A stretch of DNA of 64,000 nucleotides from Carnobacterium alterfunditum DSM 5972 (GCF_000744115.1 NZ_JQLG01000004.1:2206190-2270189), one strand, 5' to 3'. Positions 1-9,021 are shown, counted from the first letter of the stretch. Numbers and translations: made by a program. The notes: a model not told the origin generated them from the letters alone.

Positions 1-1271
1 TTCAGGTGATTACTTATATGTTATCTGAAATTGAGGAAAAAGGGCAAAATGATCCTTTCCTTATCGTTGCTCCAGCTTCGTTGATTTATAATTGGCATTA
101 TGAAATTGAAAAGTTTGCACCATCTATTGAAAGTATCGTTATTTCAGGTACAGCAGAAGAAAGAATGCAATTAATTGAAAATGTTAAACCAAATCAGGTT
201 TTGATCACATCATATCCTAGTTTTAGACAAGATGTCATCCACTATAAGCGATTTGCTTTTAGTACATTGATTTTAGATGAATCGCAAATGGTTAAAAATC
301 ATAATACCAAGACTTCCCAGGCGTTAAGAGACCTAACTATTAAAAAGCGATTTGCTTTGAGCGGAACACCTATAGAAAATAAAATAGAAGAATTATGGGC
401 TATTTTTCAATTGATCATGCCTGGATTTTTCCCTTCAGTCAAAAAATTTAAAACACTGCCAAATGAACAAATCGCTAAAATGATTCGTCCATTTGTATTG
501 AGACGAATCAAGAAAGATGTTTTAAAAGAATTGCCTGATAAAATTGAAACTAACTTGTACAGTCAAATGACTAAAGAACAAAAAACAGTCTATCTTGCTT
601 ACTTACAAAGGATTCAAGAAAGTGTAAACAGCATGAATGGAGCAGAATTTAAAAAGAATAGAATCGAAATTTTGGCTGGTTTAACTCGTTTAAGACAAAT
701 TTGTTGTGATCCTAAATTATTTATTGATGATTATGAAGGCGACTCTGGAAAACTTGAACAGCTAAAAGAAACGGTCCAGACTGCGAGAGAAAATGGCAGA
801 CGTATTTTGATCTTTTCTCAGTTTACTTCGATGCTTGCAATCATCGAGAAAGAATTAGCTGAACAAAAAGTTGAAACATTCTATTTGAGCGGTCAAACAA
901 AACCAAAAGAACGCATTGAAATGGTCAATCGATTCAATGCAGGAGAAAAAGATGTCTTTCTTATCTCACTTAAGGCTGGTGGCACAGGTTTAAATCTTAC
1001 AGGTGCGGATATGGTCATTCTTTACGATCTATGGTGGAATCCGGCAGTTGAAGAACAAGCAGCAGGAAGAGCTCATAGGATCGGACAGAAAAAAGTTGTC
1101 CAAGTTTTACGGTTAATTGCTGAAGGAACAATTGAAGAGAAAATCGATCAATTACAGCAAGAGAAAAAAGCATTGTTTGATCAGATCATTACTGAAGATG
1201 GCTCTATTCAAAAAGAGGCAAGTCAATTATCAGAAGATGATATTCGTGAAATATTGAATATTGGAATGTAA
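1..1271 (+). CDS. SNF2-family DEAD/DEAH helicase, C-terminal part (5' end outside window)
   Basis: This is the last 420 or so residues of a Swi2/Snf2-type ATPase; the frame is open from base 3, so the start lies upstream. Visible motifs are the DESQ box (Walker B equivalent, in LDESQMVKN), the SGTPIEN motif III, and in the second RecA lobe the GGTGLNL motif and QAAGRAHRIGQ motif VI. Bacterial members are ATP-driven DNA or RNAP-associated translocases (RapA/HepA-like). The substrate cannot be read from this fragment. The stop is followed within 30 bases by the rpsB promoter. Family assignment is firm; the physiological role is unknown. Confidence 0.9.
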   Translation, partial: QVITYMLSEIEEKGQNDPFLIVAPASLIYNWHYEIEKFAPSIESIVISGTAEERMQLIENVKPNQVLITSYPSFRQDVIHYKRFAFSTLILDESQMVKNHNTKTSQALRDLTIKKRFALSGTPIENKIEELWAIFQLIMPGFFPSVKKFKTLPNEQIAKMIRPFVLRRIKKDVLKELPDKIETNLYSQMTKEQKTVYLAYLQRIQESVNSMNGAEFKKNRIEILAGLTRLRQICCDPKLFIDDYEGDSGKLEQLKETVQTARENGRRILIFSQFTSMLAIIEKELAEQKVETFYLSGQTKPKERIEMVNRFNAGEKDVFLISLKAGGTGLNLTGADMVILYDLWWNPAVEEQAAGRAHRIGQKKVVQVLRLIAEGTIEEKIDQLQQEKKALFDQIITEDGSIQKEASQLSEDDIREILNIGM

Positions 1272-1297
1272 TAAGAAATAAAAAACGAAGGTTAGGC

Positions 1298-1326
1298 TTG
1301 ATATTTTTAAATATATGGTATACAAT
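1298..1326 (+). promoter_or_regulatory. Promoter of rpsB
   Basis: TTGATA (1298-1303), a 17-base spacer and TACAAT (1321-1326) form a near-consensus sigma-A promoter. It predicts a leader of about 125 bases before rpsB. Confidence 0.65.
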
Positions 1327-1332
1327 TATTCA

Positions 1333-1458
1333 CAGTGCTAATAGCACTAAAAATTATTTCACACTTCAAAGGATGTAAAGGACGGTGCTTGATCAATCAA
1401 GTCTCCTTACAGTTGAATTTGAAGGAGGAAAATAAAAAACCAATGGAGGAAATATATC
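1333..1458 (+). promoter_or_regulatory. Structured 5' leader of rpsB
   Basis: The leader has a small hairpin (AGTGCT/AGCACT, 1335-1349). It also has a CTCCTT segment near 1402 that can pair with AAGGAG near 1422, which could mask an upstream Shine-Dalgarno-like sequence. The true rpsB ribosome site is the nearer TGGAGG at 1444-1449. Ribosomal protein leaders often bind their own product, but no known motif could be confirmed by eye. Confidence 0.35.
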
Positions 1459-2247
1459 ATGGCAGTAATTTCAATGAAACAATTGCTTGAAGCAGGAGTA
1501 CATTTTGGTCACCAAACACGTCGTTGGAACCCAAAAATGAAACGTTATATCTTTACAGAAAGAAATGGTATCTATATCATCGACTTACAAAAAACAGTTA
1601 AGTTAGCTGATACAGCATACAACTACATGAAAGAAGTATCTGAAAATGGCGGAATCGCTTTATTCGTTGGTACTAAAAAACAAGCACAAGAAGCTATCAA
1701 AGATGAAGCAACTCGTGCTGGACAATACTTTGTAAACCACCGTTGGTTAGGTGGAACATTGACAAACTGGGATACTATCCAAAAACGTATCAAACGTTTG
1801 AAAGCAATCAATAAAATGGAAGAAGACGGAACTTTTGATGTCCTTCCTAAAAAAGAAGTAGGGATCTTGATCAAACAACGTGACCGTCTTGAAAAATTCT
1901 TAGGTGGTATCCAAGATATGCCAAGAATTCCAGATGTAATGTTCGTTGTTGACCCTCGCAAAGAACGTATCGCAATCCAAGAAGCACACAAATTAAACAT
2001 TCCAGTAGTAGCAATGGTTGATACTAACTGTGATCCAGATGAAATCGATGTTATCATCCCATCAAACGATGACGCTATCCGCGCTGTTAAATTGATTACT
2101 TCAAAAATGGCTGATGCTATGATCGAAGGAAATCAAGGTGAAGATGAAGTTGTTGAAGAAACATTCACACCTGAAGCACCTGTAGCTTCTGAAACTGCTT
2201 CAATTGAAGAAATTGTTGAAGCTGTTGAAGGAAAAAACGCTGAATAA
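1459..2247 (+). CDS. rpsB: 30S ribosomal protein S2
   Basis: The 262-residue product is the uS2 protein of the small subunit, which joins late in 30S assembly and helps hold bS1 and the platform. It begins with the typical [19 protein letters not shown] and contains the family sequences [20 protein letters not shown] and DTNCDPD. An acidic tail follows residue 225, longer than in E. coli and common in lactic acid bacteria. The ATG is 10 bases after GGAGG. The tsf gene follows in the usual order after a 155-base spacer with its own T-run, so some termination or separate control between them is possible. Confidence 0.98.
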   Translation: MAVISMKQLLEAGVHFGHQTRRWNPKMKRYIFTERNGIYIIDLQKTVKLADTAYNYMKEVSENGGIALFVGTKKQAQEAIKDEATRAGQYFVNHRWLGGTLTNWDTIQKRIKRLKAINKMEEDGTFDVLPKKEVGILIKQRDRLEKFLGGIQDMPRIPDVMFVVDPRKERIAIQEAHKLNIPVVAMVDTNCDPDEIDVIIPSNDDAIRAVKLITSKMADAMIEGNQGEDEVVEETFTPEAPVASETASIEEIVEAVEGKNAE

Positions 2248-2267
2248 TTAAATTAGCAACACTATAC

Positions 2268-2352
2268 AAGGCTGTCTCGAGTAGGGAGAAGTGAAAAGCG
2301 ACTTTTTGCGAAGCGGCGTCATTTCTTTCTTGACGGGTCAGTCTTTTTTTGT
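2268..2352 (+). terminator. Possible partial terminator or attenuator between rpsB and tsf
   Basis: The 155-base spacer holds a GC-rich stretch able to fold (GTCA near 2309 with TGAC near 2323, flanked by GAC and GTC) and then a run of seven T around 2344-2350. The base pairing is weak by eye, so this is only a candidate site for partial read-through. Confidence 0.3.
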
Positions 2353-2402
2353 GAAATTTTATCTAAAAAAGAATAATGTAATTTATTAGGAGGAAATATA
2401 GA

Positions 2403-3284
2403 ATGGCAAAAGTATCAGCTCAACTAGTTAAACAATTACGCGACATGACTGGCGTAGGAATGATGGACGCTAAAAAGGCATTAGTTGCTGTTGATGGAGA
2501 CATCGACGCTGCAGTAGATCATTTAAGAGAAACAGGAGTAGCAAAAGCTGCTAAAAAAGCTGACCGTATTGCTGCTGAAGGTCTAGCTGGCGTATACGTA
2601 AACGGAAATGTTGGTTCTATTACAGAAATCAACTCAGAAACTGACTTTGTTTCTAAGAATGTACAATTCCAAAAATTAGTTAAAGATGTAACTGAAGCAG
2701 TTGCTGAAGGAAATCCAGAAACAGTTGAAGACGTTAAATCTCTTAAAGCAGGAGACGGTACGGTAGAAACTGAAATATTAGCAGCAGTAACTAAAATCGG
2801 TGAAAAAATCGAATTACGTCGTTTTTCACGTGTTGAAAAAACTGACGCAGACGCTTTTGGAGCTTACATCCACATGGGCGGACGCATTGCTGTATTAGTC
2901 GTTCTGGAAGGAACAACTGATGAAGATGCTGCTCGTGATGTTGCTATGCATATTGCAGCTAGCAATCCAAGATACGTTTCTAGTGATCAAGTTTCTCAAG
3001 AAGAAATCGACCATGAAACAAAAATCTTAACTGAACAAGCTTTAAATGAAGGTAAACCAGCTAATATTGTTGAAAAAATGATCAAAGGCCGTATGAACAA
3101 ATATTTAGCAGAAATTAGTTTAGTAGATCAACCATTTGTTAAAGATCCAGATCAAACAGTTGGTCAATATATTGAATCAAAAGGCGCTGTAGTTAAATCG
3201 TTTGTACGTTTTGAAGTTGGCGAAGGAATTGAAAAACGAGAAGAAAACTTTGCTGAAGAAGTTATGAATCAAGTTAAAAAATAG
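2403..3284 (+). CDS. tsf: Elongation factor Ts
   Basis: The 293-residue nucleotide exchange factor releases GDP from EF-Tu. The N-terminal UBA-like domain carries the signature [19 protein letters not shown] (about residues 9-27), and the core contains the TDFV motif that contacts EF-Tu. Length is normal for Firmicutes. The ribosome site AGGAGG stands 7-8 bases before the ATG. A strong hairpin terminator follows. Confidence 0.98.
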   Translation: MAKVSAQLVKQLRDMTGVGMMDAKKALVAVDGDIDAAVDHLRETGVAKAAKKADRIAAEGLAGVYVNGNVGSITEINSETDFVSKNVQFQKLVKDVTEAVAEGNPETVEDVKSLKAGDGTVETEILAAVTKIGEKIELRRFSRVEKTDADAFGAYIHMGGRIAVLVVLEGTTDEDAARDVAMHIAASNPRYVSSDQVSQEEIDHETKILTEQALNEGKPANIVEKMIKGRMNKYLAEISLVDQPFVKDPDQTVGQYIESKGAVVKSFVRFEVGEGIEKREENFAEEVMNQVKK

Positions 3285-3298
3285 AAGATTCATAGAAA

Positions 3299-3328
3299 AA
3301 GGAACGCAACAATTGCGTTCCTTTTTTT
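3299..3328 (+). terminator. Rho-independent terminator after tsf
   Basis: GGAACGCAA and TTGCGTTCC pair around a CAA loop and are followed by a run of T. It closes the rpsB-tsf unit. Confidence 0.9.
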
Positions 3329-3342
3329 CTAGCGATTTTATT

Positions 3343-3506
3343 GGTTCTACGTTAAATGGTATGGATACTTCAAAATGAAATTTCTTCTGGGATGATCAGG
3401 TTTGTTTGCCTAGAGCACTTTCTTTAAAGTTGTAATCAACCCTATTCTTCAAAAAAATTGGGTGAGTAATTGGATCAAAACTATCAGCACTAAAAATTAT
3501 AGACCC
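3343..3506. mobile_element. 164-bp relic or MITE with ISL3-type ends
   Basis: The first 24 bases match the left terminal repeat of the intact ISL3-family element at 21955 in 21 positions. The last 24 bases, ending at 3506, match that element's other end in 19 of 24. The flanks attttatt (3335-3342) and tttttatt (3507-3514) differ in one base, as expected of an old 8-bp target duplication. Nothing coding is seen inside. This accounts for most of the 404-base gap between tsf and pyrH. Confidence 0.65.
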
Positions 3507-3644
3507 TTTTTATTAGAATCGGTCAGTTTTGAAAGCTAATTAATTGGTGAGATAGATGTGCAGTCCAGAAAGATTTCCACTTAGCAATTTCAATTAATAG
3601 AACCAGTACAAGGTCTATCTTTTAATGAAGTTTTCGTCAGAGTA

Positions 3645-3653
3645 TGGTAAAAT
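3645..3653 (+). promoter_or_regulatory. Extended -10 promoter of pyrH
   Basis: A TGG directly before TAAAAT (3648-3653) gives an extended -10 element. No good -35 is visible. It lies 36 bases before the pyrH ATG and is the likely start of the pyrH-frr transcript. Confidence 0.5.
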
Positions 3654-3688
3654 AATAAAAGTGAATGAGCCAATGGAGGGAAATTTAA

Positions 3689-4411
3689 ATGATTGAACCA
3701 AAGTATAAACGTATTGTTTTAAAACTAAGTGGTGAAGCCCTAGCAGGTGACACAGGATTTGGAATAAAACCACCAACAATAAAAGAAATTTGTCGAGAAA
3801 TTAAAGAAGTAAAAGAATTAGGTGTAGAAATTGCTATTGTTGTCGGAGGCGGAAATATTTGGCGCGGTCAAATTGGTTCTGAAATGGGTATGGAACGAGC
3901 ACAAGCAGACTACATGGGTATGCTAGCTACAGTGATCAATGCTTTGGCATTACAAGATTGTCTTGAAAATGAAGGAGTACCAACGCGAGTACAGACATCA
4001 ATCGAAATGCGTCAAATCGCTGAACCGTATATCCGTAGAAAAGCAGTGCGTCATTTAGAAAAAGGAAGAGTTGTCATTTTTGCAGGTGGAACGGGAAATC
4101 CTTATTTTTCAACAGATACAACATCTGCTTTAAGAGCAGCAGAAATTGATGCTGATGTGATATTAATGGCTAAAAATAATGTTGATGGTATTTATTCAGC
4201 AGATCCAAAATTAGATAAAACAGCTACGAAATTTGAAGAATTAACGCATTTAGAAATCATCAATAAAGGTTTGCAAGTGATGGATACGACAGCAAGTTCA
4301 TTGAGCATGGATAATAATATTCCATTGGTTGTGTTCAATTTAAATGAAACAGGAAATATAAAACGTGTTGCATTAGGTGAAACTATTGGAACAACTGTTA
4401 GGGGGAAATAA
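3689..4411 (+). CDS. pyrH: UMP kinase
   Basis: The 240-residue hexameric kinase phosphorylates UMP to UDP in pyrimidine nucleotide synthesis and belongs to the amino acid kinase fold. It shows the N-terminal [14 protein letters not shown] nucleotide-binding segment, GGGNIWRG, and [14 protein letters not shown] near residues 130-143. The ribosome site TGGAGGG lies 9 bases before ATG. It is followed after two bases by frr, the standard pairing in Firmicutes, implying a shared transcript. Confidence 0.98.
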   Translation: MIEPKYKRIVLKLSGEALAGDTGFGIKPPTIKEICREIKEVKELGVEIAIVVGGGNIWRGQIGSEMGMERAQADYMGMLATVINALALQDCLENEGVPTRVQTSIEMRQIAEPYIRRKAVRHLEKGRVVIFAGGTGNPYFSTDTTSALRAAEIDADVILMAKNNVDGIYSADPKLDKTATKFEELTHLEIINKGLQVMDTTASSLSMDNNIPLVVFNLNETGNIKRVALGETIGTTVRGK

Positions 4412-4413
4412 CG

Positions 4414-4971
4414 ATGACAAATACAATTTTACAAACAGCAAAAGAAAAAATGGTTAAAACAGAAGCAGCTTTACAACGTGAATTGGGAATGATTCGTGCA
4501 GGCCGTGCCAACGCAGGTCTATTAGACAGAATCAGCGTGGTCTATTATGGAGCGCCTACACCCTTAAAACAATTAGCTCAAATTTCAGTTCCAGAACCTC
4601 GTGTTCTAATGATCACACCGTTTGATAAAACATCGATCCCTGATATTGAAAAATCAATTATGCAAAGTGATATCGGAATTAATCCTGCAAATGATGGAAA
4701 TGTCATTCGCTTAGTAATTCCACAGTTGACTGAAGAACGCCGTAAAGAAATGGCAAAAAAAGTTGGTAAGGAATCTGAAAATGCTAAAGTTTCTGTTCGT
4801 AACATTCGTCGCGAAGCTATCGAAGAATTAAAAAAAGCTGAAAAAAATAACGAGATTACTCAAGATGATTTACGTACTCTTGAAGAAGATATACAAAAAA
4901 TTACTAATGAGAGTGTTAAAAATCTTGATGTTATAGCTACTGAAAAAGAAAAAGAATTATTAGACGTATAA
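4414..4971 (+). CDS. frr: Ribosome recycling factor
   Basis: The 185-residue tRNA-shaped protein splits post-termination ribosomes together with EF-G. It contains the family sequences IRAGRAN(A)GLLD near residues 27-37, PEPR and MITPFDK, and RVVIPxLTEERR-like [12 protein letters not shown]. Normal length. It starts two bases after the pyrH stop, with GGGGG as its ribosome site inside the end of pyrH, so the two are probably translationally coupled. Confidence 0.97.
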   Translation: MTNTILQTAKEKMVKTEAALQRELGMIRAGRANAGLLDRISVVYYGAPTPLKQLAQISVPEPRVLMITPFDKTSIPDIEKSIMQSDIGINPANDGNVIRLVIPQLTEERRKEMAKKVGKESENAKVSVRNIRREAIEELKKAEKNNEITQDDLRTLEEDIQKITNESVKNLDVIATEKEKELLDV

Positions 4972-4987
4972 TTAAAGGATAAGCAAG

Positions 4988-5023
4988 TAAAGGATCGGGG
5001 CCTATTGTTCTGATCCTTTTTTT
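4988..5023 (+). terminator. Terminator after frr
   Basis: AAAGGATC pairs with GATCCTTT across a loop containing GGGGCCTATTGTTCT and is followed by a T-run. Confidence 0.8.
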
Positions 5024-5124
5024 GTATTTTTGACTGACTATGCAATAGGATAGTTTGAAAATAAATTAAATTTTTTTATTTGGATCTTTATAACATAGAA
5101 GAGCGCTAAGGAGAAAAAGGACAG

Positions 5125-5172
5125 TTAAAAAGGGTTACTGCCCTTAGATGAGGAGACAATAACCCTTTTCTT
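5125..5172 (-). terminator. Terminator of the small minus-strand gene
   Basis: AAGGGTTA and TAACCCTT form an 8-bp stem with a long loop. Read on the minus strand, the stem is followed by a run of T. It lies 15 bases past the stop of the 33-residue gene. Confidence 0.7.
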
Positions 5173-5186
5173 ATAAAAATCCTTGA

Positions 5187-5288
5187 TTAAGCTTCTTCTT
5201 TATTTTCACCCATTAATAAACTAGTTAATTTGGTTACTACAGCAGAAATAATTAAACCGACGATAAACTTTTTGATCATTCTTTTCAT
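5187..5288 (-). CDS. Small hydrophobic peptide (33 aa)
   Basis: Not recognised. A strong ribosome site (AAGGGGG) stands 8-9 bases before an ATG at 5288, giving a 33-residue product beginning MKRMIKKFIVGLIISAV. It has a basic N-terminus, one possible membrane helix (about residues 8-28) and an acidic end. A longer in-frame reading of 81 residues exists, but its extra N-terminus has no ribosome site and odd composition. Its own terminator follows. A short membrane-associated peptide is the most that can be said. Confidence 0.55.
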   Translation of the reverse strand: MKRMIKKFIVGLIISAVVTKLTSLLMGENKEEA

Positions 5289-5506
5289 TTTTAGTGTCCC
5301 CCTTAAATAGCTAGCTACGCACAATTTATTATAGCATTTTTCGTTTTTCGAGCCTAATAAAAGGCTTCTTTTGATTATAAGTGCTAAACAAAGGAATAAA
5401 AAGAAATAGTATAAATAAAGTATGGAAATCAAAATTTGTTTATTTCTTAAATATTTACTAAAAAAGTTGTTTCTTAGTAAATTTGATAGGTTTTTATACC
5501 CTTTTT

Positions 5507-5515
5507 TGCTACAAT
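5507..5515 (+). promoter_or_regulatory. Extended -10 promoter of uppS
   Basis: TGC followed by TACAAT (5510-5515) makes an extended -10 element; the -35 region is poor. It places transcription start near 5522, just ahead of the GGAGGG that serves the TTG start. Confidence 0.5.
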
Positions 5516-5549
5516 GAATAATGTTGAATTACGAAGTGGAGGGAAATAC

Positions 5550-6326
5550 TTGAAAGGCTTATTTAATAAAAGAAATCAAAAAATAAAAGAAATGACGACT
5601 GTTTCTTTTAACATTGATGAAACGATTCCACAACATATCGCGATTATTATGGATGGAAATGGACGCTGGGCTAAAAATAAATTTATGCCTCGAATTGCTG
5701 GTCATAAAGAGGGCATGAATACTGTTAAAAAAGTAACCAAAAGAGCAAGTCAGATTGGTGTTAAAGTATTATCACTTTACGCATTTTCGACTGAAAATTG
5801 GAAACGACCAGATGATGAAGTGAATTTTTTAATGCAATTACCCGTTGATTTTTTCGATACTTTTGTACCTGAATTGATGGAGCAGAATATTAAAGTACAA
5901 GTCATAGGATTTATAGACCAACTTCCAAAACATACGCAGGAATCAGTCGAACAGGCAATATCTGTTACCGAAAGGAATACCGGTATGGTGTTAAATTTTG
6001 CGCTCAATTATGGGGGACGCAGTGAATTGCTTGAAGCTTCAAAAGCTCTTGCAAAAAAAGTTAAAGCAGGAGAAATCGATGTAGAAGACATTACAGAATC
6101 TTTATTTGAAGAATCTTTGATGACTTGTGACTTAAAAGAATATCAAAATGTTGATTTGATGATTCGCACAAGTGGTGAAGAACGGATCAGTAATTTTATG
6201 TTATGGCAAAATGCTTATAGTGAGTTTTACTTCTCTCAAGTTCTTTGGCCAGACTTTAATGAGCAAGCTTTAGAACAAGCAATAGGGGTTTATCAAAAAA
6301 GACACCGACGTTTTGGAGGATTATAA
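5550..6326 (+). CDS. uppS: Undecaprenyl diphosphate synthase (isoprenyl transferase)
   Basis: The cis-prenyltransferase condenses isopentenyl diphosphate units on farnesyl diphosphate to make the C55 lipid carrier for cell-wall synthesis. The catalytic segment HIAIIMDGNGRWAK, the FSTENW motif and RTSGEERISNFMLWQ are all present. I choose TTG at 5550 (258 aa) because GTGGAGGG lies 7 bases upstream. An in-frame ATG at 5514 has no ribosome site and overlaps the promoter -10. cdsA follows 21 bases on. Confidence 0.95.
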   Translation: MKGLFNKRNQKIKEMTTVSFNIDETIPQHIAIIMDGNGRWAKNKFMPRIAGHKEGMNTVKKVTKRASQIGVKVLSLYAFSTENWKRPDDEVNFLMQLPVDFFDTFVPELMEQNIKVQVIGFIDQLPKHTQESVEQAISVTERNTGMVLNFALNYGGRSELLEASKALAKKVKAGEIDVEDITESLFEESLMTCDLKEYQNVDLMIRTSGEERISNFMLWQNAYSEFYFSQVLWPDFNEQALEQAIGVYQKRHRRFGGL

Positions 6327-6347
6327 TCAAGATAGGGGGAAATAAAA

Positions 6348-7133
6348 GTGAAACAACGTATTATTACAGCAATTATCGGTCTTATTCTTTTTGTTCCAGT
6401 AGTTTATATGGGTTCTTGGATTTTAGAGCTTGTGGTTGCTGTACTGGGAATAATCGCATTATTTGAACTATTTAGAATGAAGGGTAATAAGATTTTTACA
6501 GTAGAAGGCATTATTTCGATCATAGCTTTATTGGGGTTATTGTTACCGCAATATGCAGCAATGATTTTACCAGAATATATGGACACTCAAATGATTTTAT
6601 ATCTTTTTGTATTATTATTATTAGTCTGTACCGTATTCTCAAAAAATAATTTTACATTTGATGATGTAGCGGTTTCAGTTCTAGGGATAATGTACATAGG
6701 GTTCGGGTTTAGATTCTTGTTATTAACAAGATATTCAGGGTTAGACTTATTATTATTTGTTTTATTTGTTGTCTGGGCAACAGATATTGGAGCTTACTTG
6801 ATTGGCAGAAAATTGGGTAAACATAAGCTTGCTCCATCAATCAGTCCAAATAAAACTATCGAAGGAGCTGTAGGTGGCGTAGTCATGGCAATGATCGTAG
6901 CATTTATTTATTTGACATACTACCCGCAAAATTACAACATAGGATGGATGTTAGCTTTAACTTTCATTCTCTCAATAGCTGGTCAGTTAGGTGACTTAGT
7001 TGAATCTGCATTTAAGCGGTATTACGGTGTAAAAGATTCTGGTAATTTGTTGCCAGGACATGGCGGTATTCTAGACCGGTTTGACAGTTTGCTATTTGTA
7101 TTGCCGGTCATCTATTATTCAGGTCTGATTTAA
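6348..7133 (+). CDS. cdsA: Phosphatidate cytidylyltransferase
   Basis: The 261-residue integral membrane enzyme makes CDP-diacylglycerol from phosphatidate and CTP, the branch point of phospholipid synthesis. It has about seven or eight hydrophobic segments. The family C-terminal signature is visible as GDLVESAFKRYYGVKDSGNLLPGHGG.ilDRFDS, with the metal-binding Asp residues. GTG start after GGGGGAAATAAAA. The gene normally continues into dxr or rseP; here an insertion sequence begins 75 bases after its stop. Confidence 0.96.
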   Translation: MKQRIITAIIGLILFVPVVYMGSWILELVVAVLGIIALFELFRMKGNKIFTVEGIISIIALLGLLLPQYAAMILPEYMDTQMILYLFVLLLLVCTVFSKNNFTFDDVAVSVLGIMYIGFGFRFLLLTRYSGLDLLLFVLFVVWATDIGAYLIGRKLGKHKLAPSISPNKTIEGAVGGVVMAMIVAFIYLTYYPQNYNIGWMLALTFILSIAGQLGDLVESAFKRYYGVKDSGNLLPGHGGILDRFDSLLFVLPVIYYSGLI

Positions 7134-7321
7134 TCTGCATATCGAATGAAAAAGTAGTTATCCTTTATTGCGATGGCTGCTTTTCTCATATAGCCAATAA
7201 ATCGATAGTATGTGTAAAATAGTTCTCGAGATGATTTTATTTTTTACTAGCAAAATGAAAGAAGGCGTTCTATCATAAATGTATGCTGAGCGGCAAATAC
7301 ATAGATGAAAGAGGCCTTCTT

Positions 7322-8731
7322 ATGGATAGAATTATAACAAAATTATATGAAATAATAAAGGAATCGAGCGATTTAATCGCTACAGAGGAGTCTATACAAC
7401 TCTATATGTATGAAGTATTCACTGAATTAGTAGGAGATATCTTCACCCATATGAATCAAGTGATCAAAGAACAAAAACAAGGCGAAGGCTGGAAAGTGAA
7501 ACGAGACGATTGGAAAACCGTTCAGTTTATTTTTGGTCCTGTTCGTTATCGCCGTACCTTAATGGTCGATCAAGAGAGTCAAAATCATTATCCGCTAGAT
7601 GACTGGTTAGGCATTCGAAACTACCAACGCCATAGTCCACTCGTAGAAGTGAAAGTAGCAGAACTAGCTAGTAAGTGTACCTACCGGGACACCGCTGAAT
7701 TATTGAAAGAATGGACGGCAGTCACTATTAGTCACCAAACAGTCGGCAGTCTTCTTAAACGAGTTGGAGGAGCACAAGCACGTGAAGATGAAGAAATGGT
7801 AGTAGAACTAGACGAAGCCGTCGAGTTGCCAGAAGGTAAAAAAGTGGACTATTTTTACGCCGAGGCTGATGGCATTTTTGTTCGTGGGACGGAAAAGAGA
7901 AAAAGCTTAGAAGTTCGTCATGCGCTACTTTACGAAGGCTGGGAGAAAAATGGAAAGAGAGTCTCCTTAAAGGAGCCTAAAGCGATCATGACGACTAAAA
8001 AAACGGCTGGTTTTTGGGCAGAAGTTCAAGCCTTTACTGCGAGTCATTATGCGTTACAACAAGCTCAAGTCATTACCAATAGTGACGGTGGACAAGGCTA
8101 TACCGCAGACAAATTTCAAGAAGCCTTTTCTCAGTCGAACTATCCTGTAGTCAATCAGTTAGACTCTTATCACATCTTCCAAGGCTTAAATCGCGCGTTT
8201 GGTTCACAGACTAGCCTCTTTAAACAGAAGGTCAATCAAGCTTTAAAAACACATGATTTAAATGAGTTAACAATCTGGTTGGATACTTATGAAAGCACAC
8301 TAGACGAGACACCAGCAGTGGAAAAACTGACTACCTTTAGAACATACGTATTACGGAATTGGGATCGAATTTTCGATTGGCGTGAAAAAGTAGAACAGGT
8401 TCCGCAGGACGCAAGAGGTTTAGGCGCAATGGAGTCGAATCAGCGGCATATTTCTTTTCGGATGAAAAAGCGTGGGATGCATTGGAGCGAAGAAGGCTGT
8501 GAAGCCATGGTAAAGGTAAAACAAGGCATCTTAAATCACACGTTACGTGACGCCTATCTTCACCAACAAAATAGGAGTACGAGACAACAACGCAAGCTGA
8601 AACAAACGGTTCGTTTATCGTCGCTATTGCATCAGAAGACACGTCAGTCGGTTGGTGCAAAGGATGGGACAATGCCGTTGTATGCTTCTCATTCATCAGC
8701 AATGGGGAAACTCATAAAAAGTTTTCGTTAA
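7322..8731 (+). CDS. ISLre2-family transposase (UPF0236)
   Basis: The 469-residue protein matches the ISLre2/UPF0236 family in its features: an N-terminal helical part, the sequence ADGIFVRG near residue 180-190 with a conserved Asp, NSDGGQGY around residue 245, and LDSYHIFQ. The frame is unbroken. I place the start at ATG 7322, with AAAGAGG 7 bases upstream. An earlier in-frame ATG at 7283 lacks a ribosome site. It would act on the terminal repeats at 7208 and 8887. Confidence 0.9.
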   Translation: MDRIITKLYEIIKESSDLIATEESIQLYMYEVFTELVGDIFTHMNQVIKEQKQGEGWKVKRDDWKTVQFIFGPVRYRRTLMVDQESQNHYPLDDWLGIRNYQRHSPLVEVKVAELASKCTYRDTAELLKEWTAVTISHQTVGSLLKRVGGAQAREDEEMVVELDEAVELPEGKKVDYFYAEADGIFVRGTEKRKSLEVRHALLYEGWEKNGKRVSLKEPKAIMTTKKTAGFWAEVQAFTASHYALQQAQVITNSDGGQGYTADKFQEAFSQSNYPVVNQLDSYHIFQGLNRAFGSQTSLFKQKVNQALKTHDLNELTIWLDTYESTLDETPAVEKLTTFRTYVLRNWDRIFDWREKVEQVPQDARGLGAMESNQRHISFRMKKRGMHWSEEGCEAMVKVKQGILNHTLRDAYLHQQNRSTRQQRKLKQTVRLSSLLHQKTRQSVGAKDGTMPLYASHSSAMGKLIKSFR

Positions 8732-8740
8732 TTCCCTTCT

Positions 8741-8780
8741 GTTTGGGGAAGGTTCCTTGTTTTAGGAACCTTCTCCAAAC
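8741..8780. terminator. Strong hairpin at the 3' side of the ISLre2 transposase
   Basis: GAAGGTTCC and GGAACCTTC form a perfect 9-bp stem, extended outward by GTTTGG/CCAAAC with one bulge on each side. There is no T-run after it. It may stabilise the transposase mRNA end or block read-through rather than act as a classical terminator. Confidence 0.5.
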
Positions 8781-8902
8781 GGATGGGCCAGCAAACGGCG
8801 GAGCCGTGCGGTAGTAGACGAGTGTACAAAAGTAGAACGCCTAAACTAGCAGGATAATAGGACGACCGAGAAAAACTTGACACAGACAAATCGATAAGTC
8901 GA

Positions 8903-8932
8903 TTGGTCATTACACTTAAATTATGATAGAAT
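8903..8932 (+). promoter_or_regulatory. Promoter of rseP
   Basis: TTGGTC (8903-8908), an 18-base spacer and TAGAAT (8927-8932) preceded by TGA (extended -10). The ISLre2 target duplication ends only six bases before the -35, so the insertion may have left this promoter intact. Confidence 0.55.
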
Positions 8933-9021
8933 TAAACTTGTTTTATATACAAGATCGATCATAAAAAATTAAAAGAGATTTTTAGAATCAGTTCTTTAAA
9001 AGCAAACAAAGGAGAGAGTAT

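Larger units (their letters stand above)
7208..8887. mobile_element. ISLre2-family insertion sequence, complete (1,680 bp)
   Basis: The ends were located from the sequence. GTATGTGTAAAATAGTTCTCG at the left pairs with GTCTGTGTCAAGTTTTTCTCG at the right as imperfect terminal inverted repeats. Both flanks carry an identical 9-bp target duplication, aaatcgata (7199-7207 and 8888-8896). The element holds one transposase gene and a strong hairpin after it, and separates cdsA from rseP. The intact ends, exact duplication and open transposase frame point to a recent insertion. Confidence 0.92.

Noticed and set aside
1343-1357. 15-base word AGCACTAAAAATTAT shared with the right end of the ISL3-type relic at 3487-3501
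   Set aside because: No second end, no target duplication and no GGC terminus; in AT-rich DNA this can be coincidence, and it lies in the rpsB leader.
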